The notes below the pieces were generated by a model. It worked only from the letters and a program-made list of their open reading frames with translations, was not told where the DNA came from and did no database searches. A stretch of 64,000 nucleotides of DNA from Tetrapyrgos nigripes (Eukaryota; Basidiomycota; Agaricomycetes; Agaricales; Campanellaceae). The stretch lies in NCBI GenBank assembly GCA_013368315.1, contig JAACJM010000163.1:124001-188000 (forward strand), read 5' to 3'. The translations under genes were made by a program, and so were the position numbers. Positions 22,513-34,005 of the stretch are shown one piece after another (position 1 is the stretch's first letter; each line of letters starts with the position of its first letter).

Positions 22513-23023
22513 ACTATCCTCGTCGAGTACTTACATTTCAGGTATTATCAGATCATGGTCCATGTACAGACACATTCTTTCAGTGTCCGGCTATCCCGAT
22601 GTTAATTGAAAGATCGCCTTAAACAAACCCTAAGCGCAAGCTACATGCACTGAAGCACGAAACGAAGAGGGAACAGACACAATGCATAAACGATTGGTGA
22701 AGGGCCCCCGAGAGACAAAATATATTTGGGCTGCGCACTACCCTCCGCTTCCTCATTTGAATAACGTGAACGAACGACTGGGCAACCCGACGGCATGCTA
22801 AAGTGCGCGGGCCCTTGCCAAGTTCACTCGCCAGCTTGTACGGCTAATCCTTCAAATTCGAAATCTGGCTGACTAAACGTCTTAAGGGGGTATGCAGGAC
22901 GGCCCGAATCAGGGGTAGGTCAGGCCACAATCAACGAGGAAGTCTGAGATCTGAGTTCCTATTAAAGGCGAGGCCGTTTTTCTCTTCGCGCATCACCATC
23001 CCCTGTCACTTTCTCCACTCTTC
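22513..23023. other. Promoter-side sequence of the second P450
   Basis: About 510 bp without exons. It ends directly at the ATG at 23024, preceded by a pyrimidine-rich leader (about 22975-23020). Confidence 0.45.
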
Positions 23024-25659
23024 ATGGCATTACCTCCTGGAATCGACTTACTCGCGAAATACGTACTGCCCAGAGCTTTAGGGCGCCCTCTAATCGTCTT
23101 TGGAATCCTCAAGCTCGTCCAGTATCAATTAGGAGCTATTTGGCCAATCTGGTGTTGGGTTATTCCCGTGTTATGCGCACATCCTGCGGTTTGGTTGTTC
23201 TCCGGGCTGCGTGATCGATATCGAAGGAGGAGAGAAGCAGCAGCTCTAGGAGCAATCTTTCCACCCAAAGTACAGGAATCTGGTTTCAAGATTGCCAAGG
23301 CTCTTGGGGAGAGTACGCTTACGGGATATACGGGTATGTGGCGTCCATAGTCGACATACTACATATGCTCATGGCAGTGTTGTGGACAGGCGATGTAGCT
23401 CATGAGTGGTCCAAACAATATGGAAACGCGTATTCTTTTTCAGCATTTGGAACGTACAGGGTAGGTGTCTATCACGGTTCAGATCTTTCTTCAGGCTTTC
23501 TCAACACATTCTCCAGGTGATGACAACAGAACCAGAACACATCAAGGTTTCATGTCATTTTGTCCCATAGAGCTTATACTAACTGTTGCTCGATCAGGCA
23601 ATTCTGGCCACTCAGTTCGACGACTTTCACAAAGGTCCATCTTCTCGTGTCCGTCGTTGTCAATTGTCCTGACGGTTTTTTATCACAGGTCCATTGGAGG
23701 AAGATCAGTGGATGTCATTACTTGGATTAGGTGTCTTCAATTCAGACGGTGTGTCGATTTTTGAAAATGAAGATACTTCGACTTACAGCTTGCTTTTCAG
23801 GCGACATGTGGAAGTAAGCGTAGCAAACGTCCAGTACAATACTTATGCTTATGTCTATCTCAGATTCCATCGCAACATGACGCGCCCTTTCTTCAGCAAA
23901 GTCCGTATCAGCGATTTCGACTTATTTGAACGCCACGCAGAAGATACACTTTCACTCATCTCTGAACGTCTTGCGTCTGGCACTCCCGTCGATTTTCAGG
24001 TAATTCTGTATTTTCGCCAGGATATACCGGTTTTATTGACTCCTAGCATACTAATATAGGATGCTGTAGGACGCTTTACCCTCGACTCTGCTACCGAATT
24101 TCTCTTTGGTAAATCAGTCAACTCACTTTCAGCTGGTCTTCTTTACCCCGAATCCCACCCTCTCGCTAAAGACGCCTCGGCCCATTTTCTGGACCATCCA
24201 TCGACCAAATTTGCCACTGCATTTTCCAAAGGTCAGGAAGTCATTGCTGAACGAAGCATTTACGGCAGGTATTGGAAGTTGGTGGAGTTTTGGGAGGATA
24301 ACGCGTTGAAACATAGAAAGAGTGTAGAGGAGTTTATACGTCCAATTTTGGACAACGCATTGGACAATAGGAAGAACGATGTCGCGAGGGGGGATGTGAA
24401 GGAGGTTGGGGAGGAGACCTTTTTGGAGCATTTGATCGAATTAACTGAAGGTGAGTTGCAAATTCTACGACGGCGAGTTTACTGAGGCTTTAGTACGGTA
24501 GACAAAAAGGTTGTCATGGACGAGCTCTTGAACATTCTTTTAGCTGCCAGAGATACGGTGAACCTGGTTGTTAATGTTCAGATTGAGGGAGTTACTCAAT
24601 CGTTTTCTCTACAGACTGCGTCTCTGCTCACCTTTTCAGTTTACGTTCTAAGTCAACGCCCAGACATTTATTCTCGTCTCAAAGCCGAAGTAAACGAGAA
24701 AGTTGGCAATCGCCGACCTACATACGAGGACACCAGGGATATGAAATATCTTCGAGCGTTTTTGAATGGTACGTCTGCGTCTTCCAATCAGTAATCTGAC
24801 TTCATTCAAAATGAAAACTTTCAAAGAGGTGCTGAGGTTGTATCCTGCTGTGTAAGTTTCTGTTAATGATGTGGTGCATGGCGAGTATTCACTGATTTAT
24901 TTGTCCGCAGACCTTTCGATGTCAGGTAATATCTCGCAACTCGATGTCTATCGTTGTTAGGACTATTAATCACACGTTTCAGGATGTCGAGAGTTTCCAC
25001 TACTCTTCCAAATAAGAATGGTCTTCCATTCTGCGTCTCAAAGGATACTCTGTATGTATTTGATGGTTCTTCGGATCAGATTTCCTCACCATCTTTGTAG
25101 TGTCATTTACAGCGTATTCCTCATGCATCGACGAGAAGACCTGTGGGGTCCCGATGGTACGTGTAATTCCATTCCAAGTCGATTCTACGACTCGCTAAAT
25201 GACCTGCTTTAGCACTTGAATTCGATCCAAGCAGATTCTTGGACGAGAGGCTTCACAAATATTTGACTCCCAGTCCGTTCATTTTCCTACCATTCAATGC
25301 AGGACCGAGGATCTGTTTGGGACAGCAGGTACGTTGTCTTCAGTAACACCCTAGGATACAGCTCTGATCACACACCGATAGTTTGCTTACAACGAAGCCT
25401 CATATTTCATGATCAAGCTTCTTCAGAAGTTCACCGATTTTACGCTTGCTCTAGACATTCAGCCATCACAGCCTCCGAAAGAATGGATTCCCGAACCAGG
25501 AACTACGAAAGGGAGGGATAAGGTCATGATGAAGACTCATTTGACGATGTCTGTTAAGGTACGTTTCTGCAGTTATCGAAAAAGTGCGGATCTGACTTGA
25601 AGGACTTGTAGGATGGGCTCTGGGTACGCATGAAAAGCTTGGCTGAGGAGCAGGTGTAG
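23024..25659 (+). CDS. Cytochrome P450, CYP63-like, tandem copy 2
   Basis: Same exon plan as copy 1, with ATG at 23024 and TAG at 25657-25659. Landmarks: [20 protein letters not shown] anchor, [49 protein letters not shown] in a block ending [25 protein letters not shown], and heme loop [15 protein letters not shown]. All conserved P450 residues (ExxR, heme Cys) are intact. Relative to copy 1 the changes are mostly single substitutions spread over the protein, including the VPFDVR versus VPNNIR segment, which is a substrate-recognition region in P450s. Divergence there could mean different substrates; that is an inference. It is followed by a convergent T1-type ribonuclease gene 99 bp away. 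Confidence 0.88.
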
Positions 25660-25758
25660 AAGTCTTTTCATTTGTAAATAGTCGAAAATGCCAGACATAA
25701 TTTGCCAGTAGGCTCTGTTTCACTACGTATACACCTCTTTGTATCCCAATGTAATTCC

Positions 25759-26392
25759 CTAATCACCTTCGCAAGAGACGAAATCGTTCCCAGAAGCACC
25801 GGTGTGAGTGACGACGCTGCGAGCATCAAATTTATTAGTCCCTGGTACTTTTGAGCGAGTCGTATCGAGTATTACTTACGCGCAATAAACACCATTATCA
25901 GAGAAAATCACTCGGTCAGCACCAGGAGAGTCGCCATCATACGCGTCGCCGTCGGACATTATAGGATACTGCAATATATGTGAGGTAGGAAGAGGAAAGC
26001 TTGAGACGGATTATTCTGACCTCGTTATAGTCTGTTTCCCCAGAGCAATAAAGGTCTAATCCCTCGTAGTTGTTGAAGGTGTGTGGGTAGCTGTCTAGAT
26101 TGAATCGATGGGGAAATAAGAAGCGTTGTCAAAAATGTAGATAGAAATTGAAGGAGGAAGAGTGTGATAGAATGGATGACTTACTGTCTCCGATAGGATT
26201 ATCCAAATGATCCACACCTGCGCTCACTGCAGCCTGGACTTCGTCTAGTGTATACACATCCGATCCACAGGTGACTTCTCCACTAGGCCAGGCCCGGGTC
26301 TTCCCTTGCTGGCTCACGATGATAGTGGGAGAGGTGACAACCAATGAGGCAAAGCAGATGGAAAAGAACAGAGACGTAAGGCGGGGCATCAT
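25759..26392 (-). CDS. Secreted guanyl-specific ribonuclease (RNase T1/N1 family)
   Basis: ATG 26392 opens a signal peptide (MMPRLTSLFFSICFASLVV). Four exons with introns at about 26186-26096, 26021-25976 and 25876-25820 encode about 140 residues; stop TAG is at 25761-25759. The catalytic set of RNase T1 is visible in order: YPH (Tyr38/His40 equivalents) in SYPHTFNNYEG, YNEYPI (Glu58), GADRVIF (Arg77) and VTHTGASGNDFVSC (His92). The enzyme cleaves RNA 3' of guanosine through a 2',3'-cyclic phosphate and acts outside the cell. Convergent with P450 copy 2; a dead partial copy lies after P450 copy 1. Confidence 0.88.
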
Positions 26393-26857
26393 AACTAGCA
26401 GAAGCAGCAGCGGGGATGAGGTTTGCGACTATGCGGGGGATCGAGGGAGAGGACGAGGAGAATCCTACGGTTGGCTCGAGAGGGAATGGACTTTTAAACT
26501 TGTAGTAGAGATTTCGGGACTCATCCGAACTGGGAGCATGAAAAACCGTGTGGATAGGTGGTTATGAGCAGATGGATAAGTGGAGCAGCAATCAAACGTG
26601 GCCGCAGCAGTCGAAGTGAGGGATCATGGATGGGCGGGGTCAAGATGGAATTACTCCAAACGCATATGAGCTTCTGGACTTGCAATCTCGTGGACCGTAC
26701 GATAAGGTATTTGTAGCCGAATTGCGGTTTTGATAGTGCCTAATATGTACGAAGATACGCTCGTAAATTGCTCGTGAACATATGAAGCCTGTTCTACATA
26801 GCGTACAGTTTGAAATTCGGCATTTCTTCGGCAAAGACTTATCAGGCTGATAGCTAA
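26393..26857. other. Upstream region of ribonuclease gene, no gene seen
   Basis: Purine-rich leader on the plus strand followed by AT-rich sequence. The short open frames have no features. Confidence 0.4.
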
Positions 26858-26970
26858 GTAGGAGGAGTGTATTATCCGGGTTGGGACCACTGCGAACTGA
26901 TACGTCGGTGGTCCGGGAGGCATCCCGATGTATCTAGTAAGTTAATAGTACATCATCGTCCCGGGATCAA
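26858..26970 (+). repeat. Dispersed repeat family R1, copy B
   Basis: GGAGGAGTGTATTATCCGGG, TTGGGACCACTGCGAACTGA, TACGTCGGTGGTCCGGGAGG, CATCCCGATGTA and ACATCATCGTCCCGGGAT. It shares the block order of copies A and C but lacks the GAGCTGGCGGTTCATAG end. Confidence 0.75.
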
Positions 26971-27237
26971 CCACTTCGATGAATGACATCGAATAAATAC
27001 TGGTACGCAATGCTCATCTACGCCAAGATTCTAGTACGAACAGGAGTACTGTCCGTGTCACGCATTGGTCTGAGGGCCTTGGAGATATTATGCCAGCTGG
27101 CTTGAGAAGCAAAGCGACCATGAACCTCCGTGATATCCCGTAAAGGAGATGAGCGAGAGCCATCAGCCAACTAGAACAACACGCGTGATGTGACAGTCGC
27201 ACCGTAACACGCGGATTTGATCGAAAAACTGTCAAGC
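26971..27237. other. Intergenic, nothing seen
   Basis: No exon, repeat or RNA-like structure recognised. Confidence 0.4.
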
Positions 27238-27385
27238 GCTCGTCCTATTTAACGTCGCCGACGACGGAGTGCTTTCCCTGAGCCTTAGTTTTGCAAGAGC
27301 GCTCTTTGGTACTATAAGAAGCACCAAGAGAAGTTTGGGGCAGAACCGACCACAGGAAGAGGCTGTATTGGCGCTCAACTCCAGT
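27238..27385 (+). repeat. Duplicated coding-like fragment, copy 1
   Basis: Reads VLFNVADDGVLSLSLSFARA, then LFGTIRSTKRSLGQNRPQEE and AVLALN in one open frame. It is about 80-85% identical to 28084-28235 on the same strand. The length differences are multiples of three near GACGAC, so both copies keep the same frame. No ATG lies in frame immediately before this copy. Confidence 0.7.
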
Positions 27386-28079
27386 CAGAAACGACGCCGG
27401 CCAGCTACGCGTTGAGAGCAGACGCGCACGTACCTCAAATTTAAAACGACACGCATGTACACTGCTCGCTCGGGCTCCAAGAAAGGCAAAGGAAGGGCTT
27501 TGAGCCAATGGTACCAGTGTCACCTAAGATGAAGACACACCTGGAAACCACTGAAAATTTCTAATTGTTCTCGCCCAGAACGGTTGAACATCCCACTAAC
27601 TCCATTCTACATGCTTGTGAGGGGCGACGGCGCAAAGTTTCATGGTAATTTATTGACGTGCTAATATGGTCATTATCCAGTGAGAGGGTGTCACGACTTG
27701 CCATGCAGTGATGTGGTGGGGAGAATGGGGGAGAGGGGCGAGGAGGCGAGAGAAAGGGGGATGGAGAAGGGAGGAAGATGGTGGTGGTTGCGGTGAGAAA
27801 GTTTGGGGAGCCATCGTTTTTGTTGGGGCAGCGTGACGTTGGTGACGTCGATAGGCTTACTGACCTCACAGAAAGGGATCTCTAAGTCCGCGTCGCACTC
27901 CGCAAGCTCAAGCAGGTCGACACGCGTTGACGTGTGCCATCAAAGCGTTGCTTCTGTGTGCTTCTGAGTGCCCAAACTCAGAACTCAAACTTTCTCATCA
28001 GAAATTCTCGGCTTCGTTTTTGACTGGGGCTCAACCTTTTGAATGATGACAGTCACCGGAGCATGCAGAATTGCTCAAA
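27386..28079. other. Intergenic with purine-rich block
   Basis: About 27720-27800 is strongly purine-rich (GGGGAGAGGGGCGAGGAGG-like) on the plus strand, which opens a Pro/Ser-rich frame on the minus strand (27561-27869). I see no gene. Confidence 0.35.
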
Positions 28080-28400
28080 ATGGCCGAGCTCATCCTATTT
28101 AACGTCGCCGACGACGACGGAGTGCTTTTTCCCAGCCTTAGTTTTCCAAGGGCACTCTTTGGTACTATAAGAAGCACCAGGAGAAATTTGGGACAGAACC
28201 AATCACTGGAAGAGGCTGAATTAGCGCTCGACCTTTTGGATGGTGGTGTGAAGATCGCTCCATGCACCGGAATGGTGAGCTTCTTTGATCATGCGAGTCG
28301 TGATGAAAGAAAAGACCCAAAGTGTTTAGTACAACGTTCGAAAAATAATAATACTAATAATACACCATGGTCCCCGGGCCCCATTGACATACTCAGTTGA
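28080..28400 (+). CDS. Possible small protein, duplicated coding-like fragment copy 2
   Basis: ATG 28080 starts MAELILFNVADDDGVLFPSL, then SFPRALFGTIRSTRRNLGQ, EEAELALDLLDGG, running about 106 codons to a stop at 28400. The conserved part (28084-28235) is repeated at 27238-27385 in the same frame. No family is recognised. The end of the frame overlaps the 3' end of the minus-strand membrane-protein gene, so the tail may not be real. It might be a first exon or a small gene duplicated in tandem. Confidence 0.3.
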   Translation: MAELILFNVADDDGVLFPSLSFPRALFGTIRSTRRNLGQNQSLEEAELALDLLDGGVKIAPCTGMVSFFDHASRDERKDPKCLVQRSKNNNTNNTPWSPGPIDILS

Positions 28401-29882
28401 ATAGTTCGGCAGGAATGGCCTCAGTCTGGCGTAATGCCCAAGGTCCTTCATGAACTTTCTTGAGTCTCTCGACACGCTCCTTAACTTCCTTCATCTGCTC
28501 TTCCCGATCAATAGCATCAACACCCGTCAAATCGCGCCTTGCTTGTAATTCCAACATCTTCCTCTGAAGGGTCTGTATATCTTCCTCAACCATGATCTGA
28601 CGACTTGTTCGTATCCTGGCAGGAAACGACGGTACAGGGAACTGAACTAGGCTTCCCTCGTTGTCGCCTGTATCGTCGCTCTGGTTGCTCGACGTGGCCG
28701 TGGTTCCTGAGTCTCGATTGCGCGGACCTTTAACTTCATTGGGTCTTCTTTGGGATACACTTGTTCCAATAGAGTCGGAGATGGTCGATGGAGCCCTCTG
28801 GTAGGCAAGACCTGCTGCATAGGTCCCGGGCTGTGAAAACGATGATGGGCTCGAAAAATCGTTCTGCTTTTCAGGGTCCATGGGCTGCGATATCAAGAAG
28901 GGCTTGACAGAGCCTGGACTCCGAAACATCATGTTTCGTTGAAAGTTGTTCGTTTGGCGACGACGTCGGTACCGTCGATATATAAGGAGAGCAGCTATAA
29001 GGAACATGAAAGCCACAACTCCAAGAACAATGCCGACGATCTTTGGAATGTCTTGCTGCGTAGAGCTCCTGTCAAAACCAATGAAATGAGATTCAAGCTT
29101 TAGTCCAGTAGCAAGGAACGCACGGCTTGCCATTGCCAGGGGTCATCATTCTAGTCACATCAGTGATGAAGCATGAGATATAAAGCACAGCACATACTGA
29201 TTATTGTCGTCGTTGTCGCCTCCATGATTGTGATTTCCATTCCCATTATGTCTACTATAACCGCCAGTCATTGTCGTGAATCATTCATTATCAAAACTCT
29301 CAGCGTACTTTGATCCATTTTGGCCGTCATCATCTGAATCAGAGCTATTGTTGCCTTGAGGCACTCCTGAAACTGAATTGGGATCCTGAACCGTCACAAG
29401 CATGTTGAAAAAGGCTTTTTTGGGGTTCCTGAGTGATTTTTAGGTTTCTGAAGCGATAGGCGAGGAAATAATCGTACGGATCTTGAGTGTCCACAGCGAT
29501 GATCTGAAATACTCTGTAACGATATGAGCAGCTGCGTAGTCCCAAACTGACCGAAATACTCACCCTGCTCGATTGAAATGCATTAATCCTTGCCCACCTG
29601 CAGCAGCGATATTTGGAACGGCAACAGGAGGCGAGGGTGTAGTGGGCCCATCGTCTCCATCTATCTTGATCTTCTGAAGAAAGAAGTCTGCGGGATCGTT
29701 GGAGTCTCTGATCCAAGAGAACGTGTTGTTCTGAGCAGCGAATGGTTGAGTAGAAAAGGAAACTCTGAGCCCGCTAGCGGCAAGTATAAGAGAAGACAAT
29801 ATGCTGTAGAGTCGTGAGTCAAGTCATGTAAGAGAGTGCAAATAATGGTGACTCGCCCGAAGGTTAAAAGAATGTGATACAT
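28393..29882 (-). CDS. Type I membrane protein with coiled-coil tail (cluster B, gene 1)
   Basis: ATG 29882 (MYHILLTFG) spliced to ILSSLILAASGLRVSFS makes a signal peptide, if the first intron uses a GC donor (GG|GCGAGT, to the CAG before CATATTGTC). The ectodomain reads STQPFAAQNNTFSWIRDSN, DFFLQKIKIDGDD, QGLMHFNRAG, VFQIIAVDTQDPNPKKAFF and NMLVTVQDP, then a Gly/Asn/His linker. One helix, IVGIVLGVVAFMFLIAALLI, ends in RRYRRRR. The tail has about 200 residues, Ser/Pro-rich, then a coiled-coil (EEDIQTLQRKMLELQARRD ... QMKEVKERVERLKK). An intron removes 29122-29066. Related to genes at 30.2 and 32.3-34.0 kb. Topology resembles fungal surface sensors; function unknown. Confidence 0.7.
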
Positions 29883-30234
29883 TTTTCAGCAGCCCGCTGA
29901 CTGAAGAGAAGGAATGAATGGAAGAGAAGAAGGAGGACGATCCTCCTCACGGGTGGACGCTCTGGGATGACGAGTACGTGACAACAAGAGGGGTGCAACA
30001 AGAGCGATGTGGTCTCCCCACACTTGTAAGCATCAGTCAGTGGTCAGGGTGACTGATGAATAGGAACAGCCTACTGGACAGTTCATCAATCAGTATAATT
30101 CCGTCTGTCCTAAAATGCCACCTATGCAGACGTAGGCTCACTTACATAGGATTGTATTCGCACAGCTGCGGTCGAAGCTGAATAGAGGCACATCAATATG
30201 CACATCACGGTATATATTCAGCGTTGACTTTGTA
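29883..30234. other. Intergenic between cluster B genes 1 and 2
   Basis: About 350 bp with no exon. It should hold the promoter of gene 1 and the terminator of gene 2. Confidence 0.45.
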
Positions 30235-31571
30235 TCATGATCTTCTGTTGGGACGTCGTTGCATACAATTGCGAAGTTCTTCCCATTCCTTCGGAACTTC
30301 ATCAGAGACTCCTCTAGCCCATTCTGATTCCCTTACATTCCTCAACTTCTCGACATCAGCCTTCAATCTTGTTATCGTCACTTCCTCCTCTATCTCCTCC
30401 ACCGTATTCTTGTCGTCGTTTGGATCATTCGCGTTCGCCTCCAGTCGAATCATTCTGGCCTGGAGTTGGTGAATGAGACTCTGTACATCAAGTTGCCGAT
30501 CTGTCAATGGCGTAAGGATCATTCGGTGTGGCTGTAACCCCATATACGACGAATATCGTAGAGAGGCAGTCGGACTAGACGTGGATGGAGATGAATGGAC
30601 GTTGATGAGCTGCATGGTCGGGTTGAAAGCGTGGTTTCTTTGATAGATATGCTGAGTGGGTGCCAAATGAGTCGTTGAAGATTGTTCCCGGGGTTTGATT
30701 CTGAAAGGTTTACTGATCCTTGACATGGGCGGTGGTATTTCTGGCGGAGAAGGCGGTCTAACAGGTTGTAAACGAGAATTGACGGGCGCGGTGTTCCTTC
30801 CGCGATCAAAAGAGACAAAAGCTACCATCGAGGCAGTCTTCTGGTTTCGAACCATCCTCTCCCTGTCGAAGGCGACTTTATTTTGCTTCGAACGCCGACG
30901 AAAAAAGTAAAGTATCCCTCCGAGTAGAAACAGGAATACTACGCCGCCTAAGACACTCCCGACGATTATGGGCGTTTTAAAAGTATGAGTTTGGGATGCA
31001 CCTGAGGATTGCGAATGCGAAGGACTAGGAATTCGTTCTTAGACGGACAGTTAGGATATAATCTCCATGCAACTTGCCTATAAGAACTGGACGTCCATAC
31101 CAAAGGATCACCGCCCGTACTAAACACAACTTAGATTTGCCTCAAATCCGCGTATAACTTAACTCACTTAGAAGTGTTCGTCACGTTGCTAAAGACAGAA
31201 AGGAAGCAACGGCTTGTAAACCAGGGAAGTAGAACGAAATTCATCACTTACATCGGCCGGGAGTGATTAAATAAATTATCCGTCATTGGCTCCTAGTCGT
31301 ATGACATACAGACTTTATTGGGTGATCCCAAAGAGCAGAAGTCTTGATCCAAGCCTGCTCCGCAGGCGTGGATAGGTTGAAAAAATCAGATAAACTGTGA
31401 AAAAAGCATGGATTTAGATATGTCGGGCTTGACCGGTTGAGAAAAAATGCACTTACGAATGTACAAGTCAACGGGACACAGAAAGAGCGAATGCGTACGC
31501 CGAGAGGAAGAGGCCTAAGAAGAAGGTAGGGTGGAAGTTAGGAAGAAAGTGAGACGACGTACGGCTTGCAG
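30235..31571 (-). pseudogene. Type I membrane protein with coiled-coil tail, N-terminal part damaged (cluster B, gene 2)
   Basis: The 3' half is intact: a short stalk, helix PIIVGSVLGGVVFLFLLGGI, RRRSK stop, about 200-residue tail and coiled coil (SLIHQLQARMIRLEANAN, ITRLKADVEKLRNVRESEW) ending at 30235. The tail is homologous to cluster B gene 1. At the 5' end a signal-peptide-like stretch (FFLGLFLSAYAFAL, about 31530-31490) and a VPLTCTF block that matches SVPLTLTW of gene 3 lie in different frames, with a stop between. I could not assemble the rest of an ectodomain. It is either a one-base frameshift in a dying gene or an exon plan I failed to find. Confidence 0.45.
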
Positions 31572-32286
31572 CTGTACAAGACCCAGCTGCGATGAGTCCA
31601 AGGACTCAAGGCGCTGCTGCATCATACCGCGTAGGAGATCAATCCCGCCAAGTAGCAGTTAGCATGACTGACAGAGAAGATGATCTCACTCTAGTGATTC
31701 CGAGGCTTCTGAGTGGCTGCGGAGACTCGGCAGAGCTTTGAGCGAGTGATGGGGCTGTATTCAAGCCCTATCATCAAGGTGGCGCTTGATGGAATCTGCT
31801 AAATCCGGAACTGCAATGGATTTGGACAGTGCAAGCGAGCACGAGCTGCTTTTTACCTCACCAACCTAAGAACGGGATAAGCTGATGGAAGTTTGGGTTG
31901 CAGGTGGTATCAAAGTCTCTCAGTTCAGCGTTACATGCGATCTGCGACGGGAATACAGTTATGGATGGACATTGAACGGCCAAAAATGGAAGCGGAGATG
32001 GTGAGGGAATGGACAAGTGAAAGAACCGTGGAAATTACCGGCAGATGCCGAGCTCATTGACGAACTTGACTTTTGCGGAGGTGGTTATGCTAATATATCC
32101 GTCCCCGATTGGGCAATCGCCGTTATCACTAACCACGCGCAAGCGCTGGCCCTTATTCTCCTCGGGAAGTATACTTATCCATCCATCCTCGAGACCACAC
32201 AGGCAACAGACTTAGAAAGGAAGGATTTCTTGCCAGCATCCAAATCATATCACATAGCAACTAATAAATTCGACTCGCACTTACTA
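31572..32286. other. Intergenic, no gene seen
   Basis: A GTG-started open frame at 32017-32319 plus has no domain and overlaps the end of cluster B gene 3. No repeat is recognised. Confidence 0.4.
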
Positions 32287-34005
32287 CTACTCAGTACTGC
32301 CCAGTCCTTTCTCAGCTGAATACTTGTCTCCTTCAACAGCAACCTCGCCACTCTTGATAACCGTAGATGGAGGAGAGGGAGTCGCCGGAGTAGTCTTAAT
32401 GACCGGAATAACGCCCCGAATGCGATTCTGAGTAATATAACAAATGGTCTCGCTCGCATCGGAGGTCTCGGAATCGTATGGAAAGACGTGGTGATGAACA
32501 TAATCCCGTTCTGACTTCTCCACGTAGGATGATTCGTCGGATATCGAGCCTAAATCCTCTGACTTGCTCTCATCCTCCGTTATTGGCGCAATCCATGATG
32601 GATTGCTAGTAGAACGTAGATTCTGACGAGAGAAAGGAGAATTGAAACGCGTTCGATGTGTTGTCCTCCTTGATGGTGAAGCCACTTGAGATATTGAATC
32701 ATCTGGGCCAACAGATGATGTTGATTGAGAAAAAGATCGTCTAGGATTGGGAAATCTGAATGAGATCAAACTGGTGGACGGGGTGTACCAGTGCCTTGCT
32801 GATGATTGCTGTTGCCTGATAGCTTTCCCACTATGCCACTCTAAATCATGCGGGTATCTGATATCAGAGAGATGTGTTCGGCGTCGTGAACGGTAACAGA
32901 GCAGGAAGATGATGCCGGATGTCACGAAGATGACACTTCCTAGAACAGAGGCGAGAATCGTAGTGATTTCTGAGGGAGATAGAAATCTGGCCGAGCCACC
33001 AGTAGATGTAGCTGGCCCTGAGACATTCGGTGGTTGGCTCGACGTAGTGGAGAGGGTTCTACATAGTGCTAATTTGAGGATTTTCTAATCTGGGACGTGT
33101 GTTTCACTTACGAAGAACTTGCATTGGACCCCGGGTCGACTGACTTGAAAGTAGTTGCCGTTGTAGTTGAGACCGGTCTATTATGAGGTTACTGACATTT
33201 TGTTTTGCAGCTAGGAGGAAGAGGGAATTCATTACTCACGATGTCGTAGCTTGTGAGGTAGAATGGCTCAGTGTAGTGTCTTGCACGGATGTAGTGGATT
33301 GCGTGGTTGTGGATTGCGCGGTGGTAGAGATTGGAGTATCGGCTTCATGGCTACTATGGGCAGAATTCGGGATCAGACTCGCTACGAATACTCCAGTCCG
33401 GGTAGTGAAGGGCCAAAACTCACGAGCTAATCCGAAGTGAAGACACGGATGATGATGATGCTGTTGATGACGGCGTTGAGCTCGCTGCAACTAGTTGGAA
33501 ATTAGTTGTTTCCGTTACTATCGGTCCAAGCGATGTAAAGGGACTGAGCTGCAGCATAAATGAATAGTATATGACGCCAAATCATGCCCATACCGATCAT
33601 TTTCAAAGGCTACTAGTTGAAATGGTCTAGAAAAGACGTGGCAGTAATCAGCCACGGAGGTCTTTTCGTAGAAAATCCAGAAAATGTGTTCACCCAGCAT
33701 CAGTAAATGTTATAGGAAGTTGTCCGCTCCAGTCTGCTGGATGAGCAATGGTCAAAGGTGAAGATGTCCCAAATATGTCTGATTTTTTGAAGAACCAATC
33801 GTGGCTTGGGTCGGTTGCAGCGCGATGCCAGGTCAGAGTGAGCGGAACAGATTGCGTCATTTGGAAAGGGTCTATTGACAAGGCGTTTGCTGTCACGAAT
33901 GCGTATAAAAGGAGTGTCCTGGGGAAGAAAGGACCCGTCAGTAGCTAGAACATGGCATGTTCTTGAGGGGACTGACGGGTTTAAAGTTTTCCATGTCACG
34001 GTCAT
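32287..34005 (-). CDS. Type I membrane protein (cluster B, gene 3)
   Basis: ATG 34005 (MTVTWKTLNP) spliced over GTCAGT...CCCCAG joins TLLLYAFVTANALSIDPFQM, giving a late but clear signal peptide. Ectodomain blocks follow: SVPLTLTWHRAATDPSHDWF, PADWSGQLPITFTDAG, then across an intron PFQLVAFENDR. The TDAG-PFQLVAFE junction lines up with NRAG-VFQIIAVD of gene 1. A Thr/Ser-rich stalk leads to a helix (SEITTILASVLGSVIFVTSG-IIFLLC) and a basic RSRRR stop. The cytoplasmic tail (about 200 residues) is Ser/Arg-rich and ends at 32287 without the coiled coil of genes 1 and 2. Not every internal exon border was resolved. Function unknown. Confidence 0.6.

Noticed and set aside
27561..27869. 102-codon Pro/Ser-rich minus frame
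   Set aside because: Reverse of a purine-rich tract; composition alone explains it.
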